Shown: positions 44,147 through 56,299 of the stretch, one piece after another | How the letters are laid out: the number at the start of each line of letters is the position of its first letter | How positions within the stretch are numbered: the first letter of the stretch is position 1 | Assembly: GCA_002812745.2 (NCBI GenBank) | Contig: NCSJ02000188.1 | Location: 19,790-83,789 of the forward strand | Direction: 5' to 3' | Source: Scytalidium lignicola | Taxonomy: Eukaryota; Ascomycota; Leotiomycetes | Length of the DNA: 64,000 nt | Made by a program: the position numbers and the translations under genes | The notes under the pieces: model-generated | The model's input: only the letters and a program-made list of their open reading frames with translations | The model's database searches: none | What the model was told of the DNA's origin: nothing

Positions 44147-45729
44147 CTACAGCATTGATCGCATAGGTCGTTGAACCCCTCGACTCCCAAATATTGAATG
44201 GACGATTTCACTCGACCTAGTAGCTACTACGGACAAAAGACTATCGCTGAGCTGTGGAAAGGATTAGATTAGATTATAGCACAAGGCAAAAGTTGAATTG
44301 GGGTACTTACACCATGAGTGTCCTCACAGCAACCTTGTAACCATATTCCACAGTCTTCTTGTACCTTCCCTGGCTGTAATGCTAATTTATAATCTCTGGA
44401 TACCAAATGCAGCCCTCCAGGGAGAAAATCTTTCACCGATCGTAGTAGGCTTTCGTGTCCATTGTGTCGATAACCCGTCGCCGCGACCACCAAATCATAT
44501 CTTGAATCTGTGATCTGTTGGATATTGGATCGCACGTCTCTAATGCACAGCCGGACTCGGTCATCTTTTGGATCTAGATGCACTCCTTGCACCTCACGCT
44601 TATTGCAGATGTGTAGTCGCCATTGTCTTTCATCTGGGAACTCTAAACGTTGTTGATAGAGACGCTCATAAAGTCGCTCTATAAGTTCGTTGCGAACAAC
44701 ACTGTAATTAGTAGCTCTGTTTGCGATTAAGGTCTTTTGGCGGAGGTCGGATGAATCTGAATAGAAGGTGTCAACGCGATCTGGATCGAAAATTTCATTA
44801 ACGCTGTTAGAACTAAGTTAGTTTATTTCCGCTGACTTGAATATATTTTGATATAGTGGATTGCACCACTAAGTAAGAGGATGTTCATAATTCATGAAGG
44901 CAACTTACAAAGGACTATCATCACTAGGCCTTAATGCGGAATCTCGGGTGAACATTGTAACATTTGCATTCGGATATTGAGAAAAGAGATGCTCAAAGAT
45001 CTCGGCTGCGCTCTGCCCTCCTCCAATAACAGCGACGTTATAACGACCGTTTAAGTCAGGAAGTATACTTGAACCCAAGTGTATGTAAGACGACGAGTGA
45101 ATGATTTTTGGGTGATGACTTGGTAGACATGAGGGAATTTCAGGAACCCCTCCCACAGCCAGAATAACGTTTTTAGCATTCAGTGATCGAGATGTGCCTT
45201 TCACAACGTCTCTAACCTTAACTTCCCACATATTGACCTTCTGCGTCTCTTTCCGCACAGGCTTCACATCAATTGCTTCCTGGAGATACTGGACACAGTG
45301 AGAGAATTGACCCGCACACCAGCCAAGGTAATCATTAAACTCAGCTCGGAGAGGTGTGAAGGTAGACATATTCGTGAAGGCGACAAGACGCTTCTTCGAA
45401 TGGAGATAGTTCAAGAAGGTAAATTTTGACCGAGGATCACGCATTGTCGCTAAATCCTTTATAAAGGATATTTGCATATGCGCTCCTGGAAGCAGCATCC
45501 CAGTGTGCCATCCGAATTTCTCCTGTCGCTCGAGAAAAAGCACACGCGCCGGTGTATTTGAGTCATGAAGTGCGATAGCAATGGAAAGAGCAGCTGGGCC
45601 AAAACCAACGCAGATCAGATCGTAGGGAGCATCCAATGGCTCATCCAAATTGGTGGCATTGAGATTCTTAACATGCTGAAGTGGAATTGTAGACAAAGCA
45701 TGTTGAGATTCGACCTGAGGCTCTCCCAT
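44147..45729 (-). CDS. sidA: L-ornithine N5-monooxygenase, SidA-like
   Basis: Exons 45729-44909, 44803-44311 and 44251-44147; introns 105 and 59 bp. The frame closes at 472 residues. It has the hallmarks of class-B N-hydroxylating flavoproteins: FAD fingerprint LICVGFGPAALSIAI, the HTGMLLPGAHMQISFIKDLATMRDP substrate segment, NADPH-binding VAVIGGGQSAAEIFEHL, TRDSALRPSDDSPF, RATNYSVVRNELIERLY and the DLVVAATGYRHN motif near the end, finishing with CCEDTHGLSDSLLSVVATR. The enzyme makes N5-hydroxyornithine with NADPH and O2 in the cytosol, the first committed step of all hydroxamate siderophores. I use the ATG giving MGEPQVES; the in-frame upstream start is TTG. No lesion is visible. It is divergent from the ABC gene and upstream of sidI on the same strand, which fits an iron-acquisition block. 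Confidence 0.93.
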
Positions 45730-46885
45730 TGTCGTCAATTATGCATCAATCTCCTCAGGAGACTAAGGGTTTAGAAGAATGGAAAGAAAAATAATGCGCG
45801 AGAAGTGTGAATACTTTCAGAGACAAGCAATTCATATCATGGCGCAAACATTGACAGTAGTGAACAAGGTTTTAAAACACCGCACGTGGACAAGAAATAA
45901 ATCGTGACATGACATGACATCTCTCACTCCACTGGCGTGACCACTCCATCAAACTAGATCCCAAAAGAGAATCCAACCCAAATACTATTATTTTAGTCAT
46001 TCCGTTAATTTTTCAAGACTTTGATTACAATAAAATCTCTCTTGAAGTGTATGCCAAGACGCACATACTATTTGATGCTGTCACCTGCGTTTTGGAATTC
46101 TACGCCCTACCGATATCGCGGTGATAAACTTCTCCACAGCATGTCTTGTCCTGTCAGAAAAATTATGAGACCCACTCACTCAATACATGTACTTACGTAC
46201 TGCGTGTACCGGGTTTTGCCGTACGAGCAAGTTTTCGCGCAACCCATCTGCAGGTGCTGGAATTCTGCGAAGCGATTGGATCTTATCATATCTTATCTGA
46301 TGAAAAGATTGTCTCAATAATACTGTAGTCCACTACACCCGAGCAAGGACCCCCACTGCTCGGTGCGACGAAGTTGGGCTGACGTGCCAAGGTACCAGTC
46401 AGAGCTTTACCCCTGGATAGTCTTCCGGGGTCCACGGCTAAAATTGAACTTCTACCTATTTGGGCCTTTTGTCGTGACATCGTTCAAACGCATACAGGTA
46501 ATAATTTGGTCATATATACAGGGTTCGGGGATGTGTGCTTGGTATGCTTCAAAATCTACCTTGAAATATTCATGTAAAAGATATACCAAGTTAGGTTAAA
46601 TCCTCTATTCAAATTACAGTAATAAAATTAATTTCGAACCCTTCCATGGCATTGCTGATGGTAAACTTTCGTGCTATATGGTGCAATTATAACACGGTGA
46701 AAGTGGGCGCTCGGAATCCAAACGGAATTTCATTAGGGCTCAGGGCGGATTTTCTATAGTGACGCGACAGCCACTGACGAGCCAGTCTTCAAGAAACATC
46801 CTGACCACAGCGAGCATCTTGCAACTCGAGTACACGACAACGACGGCGCTCACAAGGTGGTGAGCAGACATCCGTTCGAGTCACC
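45730..46885. other. Divergent promoter region sidA / ABC transporter
   Basis: 1.16 kb between two divergent starts. It carries the GATA-type site at 46293-46301 and further TTATC repeats. Small open frames (46021-46320 and others) have no coding character. Confidence 0.55.
46293..46301 (-). promoter_or_regulatory. GATA-factor site ATCAGATAA, inverted
   Basis: Plus strand TTATCTGAT, an exact ATCWGATAA match on the minus strand, with another GATAA a few bases away (TTATC at 46283-46287). It sits between the divergent sidA and ABC starts, so it could regulate both. Confidence 0.55.
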
Positions 46886-49800
46886 ATGAAGCTCTTCCAG
46901 AAACTCGGGGGCTACCGCAGCCTGCTTGTGTCTGGCAACCCTTCAAAAATCGATCTGGTCATGCTATTGCTGGGTACACTGAGCGCAATAGCATCTGGCG
47001 TCCCGTTTCCGTTGATTGGAATTATCTTCGGTCAGCTCCTGAATGATTTCAATGCAGCATCGTGTGACGACTCCGGAGATCGATCCCAGTACCAGGGTGA
47101 CATCAACAGCAAAATTCTGGTGATCGTGTATCTAGCAATTGCTCAGTTCGTTGCCATCTATGCCCATCTCACATGCTGGAGTCTGAGTGGCGCTCGACTG
47201 GCGCAGAGATTGCGAGAAAGTTACCTGCAGAACTTACTCCGACAAGAGCCGTCGTACTTCGACAACCTACCTCCGGGAGACGTCGCTTCTCGACTTAATG
47301 CCGATATCCAAACAATCCGCTCGGGCACATCTGAAAAGGTTGGAATATGCCTCTCGAGCTTTTCATTTTTCGTCACGGCGTATATCGTAGCTTTCATCAA
47401 GGATGCTAGACTTGCGGGAATGCTAGTTTCGTTGGTTCCAGCATATTTCTTGATGTCGTTTGTTGGAAGTCACTATATCGAGAAATACTCTGGGCTGATG
47501 TCGGATTATGCTGCTACTGCTGCATCAATTGCTTCGGAAACTCTTTCCAACACCATTGTAGTACAAGCCTTTGGTGCAAACGCTCGACTAGAAAACAAGT
47601 TCTCCAAAGCACTCAAAGCTTCAGAACATGAGGGTTTGAAGAAGGCTACAGCTGTTGGCATACAATCTGGATTCTTATATTTTATCGCATATGCTGCGAA
47701 TGGTCTAGCATTTTGGCAAGGAAGTAAACGTATCGCAGATACAGTGCGTCAAGACTCCTCTGGCGCAACCGTGGGTGCTACATTCACAGTAATTTTTATC
47801 CTAGTTGAAGGTTAGTCGGGCTCAAATATATTACCACAGGAGTTACCTTAACACAATAATAGCTACCCTACTCTTGAGCCAAGTTGCACCGTTCCTCCAC
47901 CTATTTGTCGCAGCAGTCGCCTCGTTCCAAAAGTTGCGTGCGGCCATCGATCGCGAGACACTGATTGACGGCACTACTACTTCAGGACTTCGCCTCTCAG
48001 AGGCGGAAGGTGGCTTTGAGTTCAAAAATGTTTCATTCACTTATCCCTCTAGGCCAGAAGTCACCGTTCTCGATCAAGTCTCTTTTAACCTTCCTCCTAA
48101 AAAGCACACCGCCATTGTTGGACTTTCGGGAAGCGGCAAGTCAACTATCGCGGGTCTGGTCACAAGATTATACGATCCCACGCAGGGACAAATCCTCTTT
48201 AGCGGCCACGATATTCGTCATCTCAATACTCGCAACTTGAGAAGCTTTCTTAGCCTGGTACAGCAGGAACCATCTCTCCTCGATCGCTCCCTTTTGGAGA
48301 ATATTGCACATGGCTTGATTAATTCGAGTAATCCTAGTCACACACATTTGAAGACGATCCTCTTCGGTTCTGACCTTGCAGATCTAGCAAATGAAGTGAG
48401 GGAGGGCCAGGATCTTATGGTAGCAGCAAAGGAACGGGGCTCAGACATAGTTGAAATCGTTACCTTGGCTCGAAAGGCAGCGGCAGCAGCAGATGCGGAT
48501 ACCTTCATTGTTACACTGCCACATGGATACGGCACGATTGTGGGCTCTAGCGGAAGACTGATCAGTGGTGGCCAGATGCAACGAGTGGCTGTTGCTAGGG
48601 CCCTTGTCAAAGAACCTGCAGTTCTCATATTGGATGAAGCCACGGCTTCTGTAGATTCGAGAAGTGAACAACGTATCCAGAAGGCTATCTTGAATATTGC
48701 TAGTGGCAGAACTATTATCACAATTGCCCATCGCCTGTCAACAATCACCAGCGCGGATAATATCATCGTTATGCACAAGGGACGTATCATAGAGGAGGGG
48801 AATCATTCAGAATTGATGGCTAATAATGGATCGTACGCTAATCTGGTTAACCTACAAACTGTCAGATCCTCAAGCGAGAAGAACGAAACCACAGTTAGTG
48901 TAGACAGCATCGGCAAGGTTGACGAGGCTTCCCTGTCAGGCGTGAATATCGAGAAGAGCAACCTATCAAACGAACGCGTTGAAATAACTGAGGAAACTGA
49001 TGTCTCGACAGGCGAGGCTCCAGTCATGGATCCTGCAGAAGAAGAGCCTGAGACTCCATCAAGATCTCTGTGGGCCCTAATACGAGGGTATGCACCAGCT
49101 TTGAGGCCACACCTCCTTACCATTGCGATCGCCCTTCTTGCCTCGAGTGTTGTCGGTGGTGCCTTCTCTGGTGAAGCTGTGATCTTTGGAAACACTGTTG
49201 GAAGTCTGAATCCTTGCAAGAGCGCGGCTAGTATTCTATCTCGAGGCGACTTCTTCGGTCTTATGTTCTTCATACTTGCCATCATCGAGTTCTTCGCAAA
49301 TTTGATTAGTTGGTCCGGGTTTGGTTGGGTCTCAGAGAAAACCGTGTACACGGTTAGGGTCTTATCGTTCCGGTCATTGTTGGAGCAAGACCTCCAGTGG
49401 CATCAGTCTCAAGGTCGAACGCCCGCTATGCTCCTCTCCTATATTACCAGAGACGGTAATGCCTTGGCTGGCTTGAGCGGCTCTGTTATCGGCGCGTTAT
49501 TTTCAATTACCGTCAACCTCATTGCGGCAATCGTTTTAACGCACATCATTGCCTGGAAGATAGCTCTGGTCTGCCTGTCTTTAGTGCCACTTCTACTTGG
49601 AGCTGGCCTTATGGAACTTCGACTGCTCGGTAAATTCGAGGAACACCATGAAGAAGCATACGTTAGGTCCGTCGATATTGGTGTTGAAGCAATCAAGTCC
49701 ATCAAAACAATAGCTTCACTTTCACTTGAAGAAGAGACGCTGAAGACTTACCAAAGATCCTTGAAAGGACCTCGCAAGGAGACTCTCAAAGTCATTGCGC

Positions 49801-50894
49801 AAGCAAGTCTCTGGCAGGCCATAACCTACTTCCTTGGTAACCTTGTGAATGCACTGGCATATTGGTGGGGCGCCAAACAAATTATAGCAGGAACCTACAC
49901 GCAAACACAGTTCCTGATCGTAGTGTTCTCCCTTCTTGTCAGCGCACTGCTCTGGAGCCAAATGTTTACTTTCGCACCAGAGCTTTCCAGCGCCCGAGCA
50001 GCGATGGCAAGAATTTTGGGTTTAATTGAGATAGGGTCGGACAAGATGCAAGGACACGTGCGCGATCCTTCACTCACTGTATCTTCAAAAGAGGAAGATA
50101 CTGAGGCGACAGCTGAAGCAAAACTGTTTAATCCATCTCTCAATCAGGCCTCGAGCGTAGAGTTCCGCGATGTCCATTTCTCGTACCCTGCTCGAACAGA
50201 CACAAAAGTGTTAAAAGGCTTGAATATTAATATTGAACCAGGTAAATTCTGTGCTCTTTTTGGTCCGAGTGGTGCAGGTAAATCGACAATTATTTCGCTG
50301 GTCGAACGATTATACACGCCACAGTCCGGGTCCATCCTGATTGATGGCATCGACGTAACGAAATACAAAGACGTCACATTCCGAGACAATATTGCCTTGG
50401 TACCACAAGAAAGTGTGCTTTTTGAGGGAAGTATCGAGTTCAACATCGGTCTTGGCGCTAGACCAGGGCACGAAGTATCTATGGACGAAATCGAAGAAGC
50501 CTGTAAACTCGCCAATATCCATGATACCATCATAGCATTACCGGATGGTTACAACACCCTTTGTGGGCCAAACGGTAACCAATTCTCCGGAGGTCAGAAG
50601 CAAAGGCTGTCGATCGCTAGGGCGCTTGTTCGAAAGCCTAAGCTGCTGATTTTGGACGAATCGACCAGTGCTTTAGATGCTGAATCAGAGAAGTTACTGC
50701 AAGGCGGGCTTGAGAAGGCTGCGAAAGGAATTACCGTCATTGCAATTGCTCACCGTCTAAACACGATAAGAAAGGCAGACATCATATTCTTAATTGAAGC
50801 AGGTCAGTGCGTTGATTCTGGATCCCATGAAGAACTACTTGAGAGGTCGGAAAGTTATAGGGCGAATGTAATGCATCAAATAATAGCAGAGTGA
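46886..50894 (+). CDS. ABCB-type full ABC transporter (multidrug/siderophore class)
   Basis: Exon 46886-47810, intron 47811-47862 (52 bp) and exon 47863-50894 give 1318 residues in a TMD-NBD-TMD-NBD order. NBD1 has Walker A GLSGSGKST (about residue 394), signature ISGGQMQRVAVARAL (about 545) and Walker B VLILDEATASVD; a long insert rich in Ala/Asp (REGQDLMVAAKERGSD...) lies between Walker A and the signature. A charged linker (about 650-710) follows. NBD2 has GPSGAGKST (about 1108), FSGGQKQRLSIARAL (about 1216) and LLILDESTSALD. Both ATP sites look intact. The family exports lipophilic compounds or peptides at the plasma membrane; an SitT-like transporter belongs to the Aspergillus fumigatus siderophore regulon. 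Its divergence from sidA suggests export of a siderophore or precursor, but drug efflux is equally compatible with the sequence. Confidence 0.9.
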
Positions 50895-51640
50895 TTAGAA
50901 ATAGAATTAAATAAAATATCATTATTATTTTAGTTGGATTCAAAGCACAGTAGAAGCAATAATACGGAGTCTCAAAGTAGTTGCATTGATCTAGTATACA
51001 GAGAGAGTCTAATGCGTAGAAGTATCAGGAGGTATGAGTGCAGTGAGCAGTATTATCGCATAGAAATAGTATGGTACAGAGCTTCTTATATTGCTATAAC
51101 TAGTAGCATACAGTAGTATATGGATACATAGAAGGTTGAGAGCATTACTCCCTAACCTCCGTAATTATCGCTTAACCGCACTAACGTAATTCCTGTTATA
51201 TATTACCACGACCTCTGTACTGTTGAGAACATTAAGCCTGAAAGTATTACTCTTCCGATGTTAGACGCTTTGTGTGAATTCTTACTAGAAAAACCTCAAA
51301 CCTCATACAATACTATATATTAAATAGTAATGCTTTTATAGAGAAGAGACAAAGGCGGCTCTATTTGATAATTTGCTAACTACCTAATCGGTTGACTTCG
51401 TACTGAGCGACATTTAACAGAGACCAAATTTTAGAAGAAATTCCGAGCACACTACCAAGATCCATAACCCAAAATTCCTTTAAGCTTTTAATCAAAATAA
51501 CCAGAGCTATAGTAACAATCTGACGATTCCTCCCCAGTCGTCACATCACCTGTGTCTTCTACTGCTAGCTTAGCCTTTCAGCTTTAGAAGCTTACCAACC
51601 TCAGACTTATTTTTGCCTTCAACTCTGTCTCACGTCCTTC
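50895..51640. other. Intergenic, no gene
   Basis: Convergent 3' ends of the ABC transporter and the split conserved gene. Nothing recognised. Confidence 0.5.
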
Positions 51641-52840
51641 TCAAGTTGCTGCCTTGTTAACAATCGCAACGGTATTCTTGACTCTTGCGTCTTCTGAGTT
51701 GTCCTTGTTGTTCCAATTGAAATATAATTCCTTTGGTAACATCTCTTTCCGGCAAGCTTTCCAAATTACCAATTTATCCCCTTCAGCACTATATTTCATA
51801 ACAGCATTTCCACCTCCATCTTTTACCACATCGATAATTTTGCTAATTAGTGCGACTAACCTTCTCAGATCATTCTGGTTGTCTTTTTCCCATGTCTGGA
51901 TTTGAGCCGCCATATCCTCAACTTCTGCTTTCTAAAACATACCATTTTGGTGGTAAGCTCGCACAAGCTGGGGAGTTTGAGATATCCACAGCTGTGCTAT
52001 AACATCTCCAATTTGGAGTGGCTTGCGCGACACGCGTGTTTTGATTTCAAGCGTTGATTCGAGCGGAACTACCTGACCTTCTTCTTTAATTATCAATCTG
52101 GATCCAGGAGGAACGATATTAGTTGGGCTCTTGGTAGACGACAGAGACAATGATTTTAGCATGCTAAAGAGACTGACACTTTCTTGCCCTTTACTGGATG
52201 ATGAATGCATCCATTTACCAGTATCTACATATCCGTCTGTTTCATGGCGGACAATGAAGTTGAGGTCACTAAAGCGGTATGAGATGATTCTGTGATGTCC
52301 AGTACTACCGCTGACCTGGTTTATAGTGTTTGCTTTCTCAAATTCATGGCCATAGCCCTTGAATTCATGTGATCCGATAAACTCTTGGGTCGCGGTCTCC
52401 TGGCGACAGAATATTGCAGTATTTTTCGTGACCTCAATATTGATAGTGAATGTTTCAAGTCCATTCCTAGTCGAGGTGGGGTTAATAAATGAGAAGAGTT
52501 TACGGATATTGTTTCGGTCGGTCACAATATCAGTCGAACGGATGTCGTAAGAAGGATTTGTGATGTATAACGCGCGAAATAAGGGTTCGAGAGGACTGTC
52601 TGGATGGCGAGCTGCGTTTTGGGCAATGTAGATAAGACCAGAGTCCTTTTTAACCCGTTTAGAAATTGCTTGAGGGGACCAAAGAGGTGGGCATCCTGGG
52701 ACGACAATGGTGGGTGCGAGTGCCTCAATCCAGTTGTAGGAGGACAGGTGCTTGACGTTAGTGATTAGTGCTGAAGGAGTTCTCAGGTCTTGAAGATCTA
52801 AGCGAGAGATCTCGGCCAAGACTATTGTAGTGGATGTCAT
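51641..52840 (-). pseudogene. Conserved fungal gene of unknown role, split by in-frame TAG
   Basis: From the ATG at 52840 (MTSTTIVLAEISRLDL) one frame of 400 codons runs to 51641, interrupted once by TAG at 51932-51934. The part before it (303 residues) has features of a common ascomycete family: HLSSYNWIEALAPTIVVPG, KKDSGLIYIAQNAARHPDSPLEPLFRAL, DIVTDRNNIRKLFSFINP, and STGHHRIISYRFSDLNFIVRHE. The part after it (IQTWEKDNQNDLRRLVALISKIID) is also typical of the family's C-terminus, so the stop lies inside the conserved protein. The change is most simply CAG to TAG. No intron of normal size removes it; a GTATG...TTTTAG of only 11 bp is too short. Family members are often mislabelled geranylgeranyl-diphosphate synthases; no function is established. 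It may still make a C-terminally truncated product. Confidence 0.75.
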
Positions 52841-53750
52841 TGTTTGATTTGGCACAAGTCAGGCAATCTAGAGACACGGTAGAAGAACGTGAAGACTTTG
52901 TAACCACTCGCCGGAGGTGTAAACCCAGAACGAGAAGTTTGTTGCCTTTTATCCAGCCTGATTCTTACCATTTGCTTGTGCAACTGGAATAATTTGGGTA
53001 ATTACATGGTTGCACAGCTTTAAGTCTCAGCCATTCAGGGTAATTTAACTTCGTGCCAGCGCATACTTGCATACCGAGGCGTTGAAGTTCATTTGTACGA
53101 ATTTCTTCGTTTTAACACCATTGTGATATGTATAACTGGTTTATCAATTACGATCATCTGTACAAAGTCTAATGAATCCGCGATATTTATTGTCATCTTA
53201 AAGCGAAGTAAGAACTCCTTTTATTATAAGGTATTTTTTTTTCCCTTTGTACTATTGTATGTGAAAAAAACCTTGTGTAAAACCGTCGCCGCAATTTGTT
53301 GTCTCCGAGATTCTGCCTTTGCTGTAAGAGAACATCCATTTAAAATTTATTGAAGAGATTGTAACGTTTCGGGGTCTAAAATTTAACCTTAAAGGTTTGC
53401 TCTAGCTTGTTGAACTGTATGCTTCAAATTTGCCCTATCCATACAAAATGGTCTTACTTAAATCGCCGCTAAATCACTAGTATCGGACATAACCTCAAAT
53501 ATAACTACCTTGGCCTTATATACAAATCAATATGGTAACAAGAGATCGCACAATGTGATCAATTATATACTTGTTATTTGACAACTTTTCGAAGCTATAG
53601 TATTATTTTGATACAACTTTGGGTTTCTTGCACCACGTTGTAAGCCTCTGAAGCTTGTATTGCCTCGTTAGCCAGTTTAGCTATGTCCTCCATAGAATCT
53701 GTGTGATAAATTGATGAAATTCCACGTTGATAACTTTGTTCTTATGCTGT
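52841..53750. other. Intergenic, no gene
   Basis: Promoter side of the split conserved gene, then AT-rich DNA. The open frame at 53093-53353(+) is low-complexity and unsupported. Confidence 0.45.
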
Positions 53751-54110
53751 TCAGAGTTCGTACAGATCTTTATTCATTTCTTGAATTTGCTGTAGACCAA
53801 TCCTTGTAGCTGTACGACTAAATCTCATAACATATATCTCTCTTCCTTGCACTAACTCCATAGATTGCGTCCTTGAAGCTAGTGGAGCTAAGCTACTAAG
53901 AAGGTCAAAAGCAGAGGGCAAACGTTTTGTACCAGAAATTGTATTTGTATTCGCTTTCCGGCCTTTTCCCAAAGCTCCCTTTGGTCTTCCCTTTCCTCGC
54001 ACAACCTGTAGATTCAGAATAGGCACTTAGATGTTACAACTCGCAATTTCACGAGGGCTAACCCTCTTAAAACAGTGTCAAATATACTCTATGTTCTAAC
54101 AGCTACTGAT
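53751..54110 (-). pseudogene. MULE transposase C-terminal relic
   Basis: The minus-strand frame reads VVRGKGRPKGALGKGRK, then TKRLPSAFDLLSSLAP, closely paralleling the C-terminus of the MULE transposase at 18609-18970 (IRGKGRPKGALGQGKK, TKRLPSAFELPSS). Upstream, across a stop near 54030, the frame continues with FKRVSPREIASCNI. No TIRs or catalytic part are readable, so this is a truncated relative. Confidence 0.7.
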
Positions 54111-54828
54111 CAGATGATTTATGTTCAAGATGTTTCCTTTGTGCTAGAACTCACGATTTCCATTACTCAGAGCCGTCAAATAAAAATAGGACATGCTATA
54201 AACCAAACTAATTCGAGCAACTTGTCGACATTGCCCAGTTACTTTTCAACTCTATGTCAGCTGGCTAAGACTGGAAAACATTCGCCGACAACAGTAAGCT
54301 CTATCATAAGTCTCTTACGATGCTAGTATGTATCAATTATTTTATAGATTATTCGTTCTCACATCAGAGCCATGATATAAAATATTTATACGTGAAATAT
54401 TGTGTTCGAATTGTCCTTCGGCATATCATAGTAAAGGGGTGATACCGCTATTTGTACAACATTAACAGTTCTCCGATAGCTTGATTCATTGTGGAAATAT
54501 TAGCTTAAGATAAAATCCTTTAAAATGACTGGCCAAAAGCAGCAAAACACTAAGGCTAAACTCTAATGTACAGGCTGCGCAAGGCCAAGCTCTGCCAGAT
54601 GAGCTGTTAAAATTAAAGTAAAAGGAAAGCCTTAAAGACTTTAATTAAATGTAGATGTATTTAGTACAGTTTTATAACTGCTCCCTTTAACAGTTCAGTA
54701 TCTTATGACTAAATCATTTAATCAATTAACCAATTAATCAATCATACTCAATATTCGAGGGAACCTAATCTTAAAAGCTAAGATTAAATCTATCTTATAA
54801 TACAAGACTACTATATATTGAGTGGATC
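54111..54828. other. AT-rich flank of MULE relic, no gene
   Basis: Probably further decayed transposon DNA; no readable coding sequence. Confidence 0.4.
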
Positions 54829-55975
54829 CTAAAGCATAGCCTTTTCTTGCTGTACATCTCCTCCACTTTTAAACAACTCTAGAACAGCCTCTGCAATTCC
54901 CCGCGACATCTCGACCCCGCGCCCACCTGCACCATATGCATGAATGACACGACGCCCATTTTCCAAGACCTCAGCCTCCAGTCGTATCCCGCCAGTTCTA
55001 GATGGCCTTCTCCCTACAATATCCCGAATAACGCGAAATTTTCCATTGGCATCTAGCAGTTCTGGAAATGCCCTCGCTCCAGCTTCAAGGAGTTTTTGTC
55101 GTGTCTCAGGGCGTGGTGAAGCCTCTTGATCTCGCACTTCTTTCGTTTTGCCGATGATTGTACCTTCGTGCAGAGGTCTGGGGATCACAAATGTCCAAGT
55201 ACCATCAGAATTCTGGCGCGTTATGGTCTCATTTGCTTCGTTCGCTACTATACACGTTTGACCTGTTATCCTGGTTAATGAGAGGGCTTTATGGTTAGTT
55301 CACAATAACATACCTCTGATAATGAAGCACAGTGGATCATCAAACCCAATGCCGGAACAATTTATTACAGTACGAACGTTGTCTTTAACCGTAAAGGCCT
55401 GGTCTAGATTCTCGAGAGACTTTCTTATGATTCTTCCTCCCTTAAGTATGAACTTCCGCATGAGATGTTCTATATAGACTGGCGTATTAGCACACCAAGT
55501 TGTGTAAGTGGCTCCCCATTTGACTTCGTAGGGCAGTTCCCTAGCTGATAAAACACGGAAGTCATCAATATCTGCATAATGCCCAACCGTCTTTAGATAC
55601 TCTTGGGATGGGCTTTCAAGTAGGTCCATCCCTCTCATAAACCGGATACCGGCATCTGGATTGCTCTTCGCATAGCTCTTAAAATGATCGTAAGTCTTTT
55701 TAGCTAGTGAGTCCTCTCTGAGACCTTGTGGACTTGCATCCGGTATTGGACGGTAGTGAGCTCCCGACCAAGGAGTTGCATAATCAACAGACTCATCGCC
55801 AGGGAGTTCCCTAGCAACGATTGTGATACCAAACCTTTCCGGAAGGCTTTCATGAAGCAGAAGTGCTGTTGAAAGACCGATGACCCCGGCACTGGAAGGA
55901 AATAAGTCAGATTTACGATGGATGAGTTGCTGGAAAGACGAGTTACCCGATGACGACAACTGCTTCCTTCCCCAT
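54829..55975 (-). CDS. D-amino-acid oxidase (FAD)
   Basis: Exons 55975-55947, about 55891-55314 and 55262-54829; introns of about 55 and 51 bp. The frame closes at 346 residues, the usual length. The start MGKEAVVVIGAGVIGLSTALLL carries the FAD Rossmann motif split by the first intron; SVDYATPWSGAHYRP, WGATYTTWCANTPVYIEHL, VINCSGIGFDDP and RGQTCIVAN follow; the C-terminal signature is VIHAYGAGGRGVEMSRGIAEAV. The enzyme oxidises D-amino acids to 2-oxo acids, NH3 and H2O2, usually in peroxisomes. The C-terminal tripeptide AML lacks the basic middle residue of a standard PTS1, so peroxisomal import is uncertain. It is divergent from RidA with 324 bp between starts. D-aspartate oxidase is an alternative within the family. 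Confidence 0.88.
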
Positions 55976-56299
55976 AACTCGCGCACCGGAACTGTTATTC
56001 TTTGCACGGAAACAACGATACGACCATTTACGTGATATGCATGCAACAGTGGATACTGGATTGCTTTTAGGAAGAGCTTTAGAGGATGGAAATCGTGTAA
56101 ACAGCCGCACGAGAATGTAGCCTTAATGGTGAGGATAATATGACAAGATCGGCCGGTCGCTGCTGATGCCGACTGATTGTACCCCACTCTTATTAATACC
56201 ATGTGTCAACTATCAAGGCTAGATGTTAAAAAATTTGTTCCACATCTTGAAAACCTGAACCTTTTCAGAATTTAACATCATCAGTACAAATTTGTCGCT
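55976..56299. promoter_or_regulatory. Shared divergent promoter, DAO / RidA
   Basis: 324 bp separate the DAO ATG (minus) and the RidA ATG (plus). A bidirectional promoter would co-express an imine-producing oxidase and an imine deaminase. No specific factor site is claimed. Confidence 0.45.

Noticed and set aside
45780..46880. Small gene between sidA and the ABC transporter
   Set aside because: Overlapping short frames on both strands with no conservation; better explained as a divergent promoter.
48338..50533. Several open frames antisense to the ABC transporter
   Set aside because: They are shadows of the well-supported 1318-residue gene; codon structure belongs to the plus strand.
51923..51934. 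An 11-bp GTATGTTTTAG as an intron that would remove the TAG
   Set aside because: Far below the 44-bp minimum seen in this window, and removing it shifts the downstream frame to a stop.
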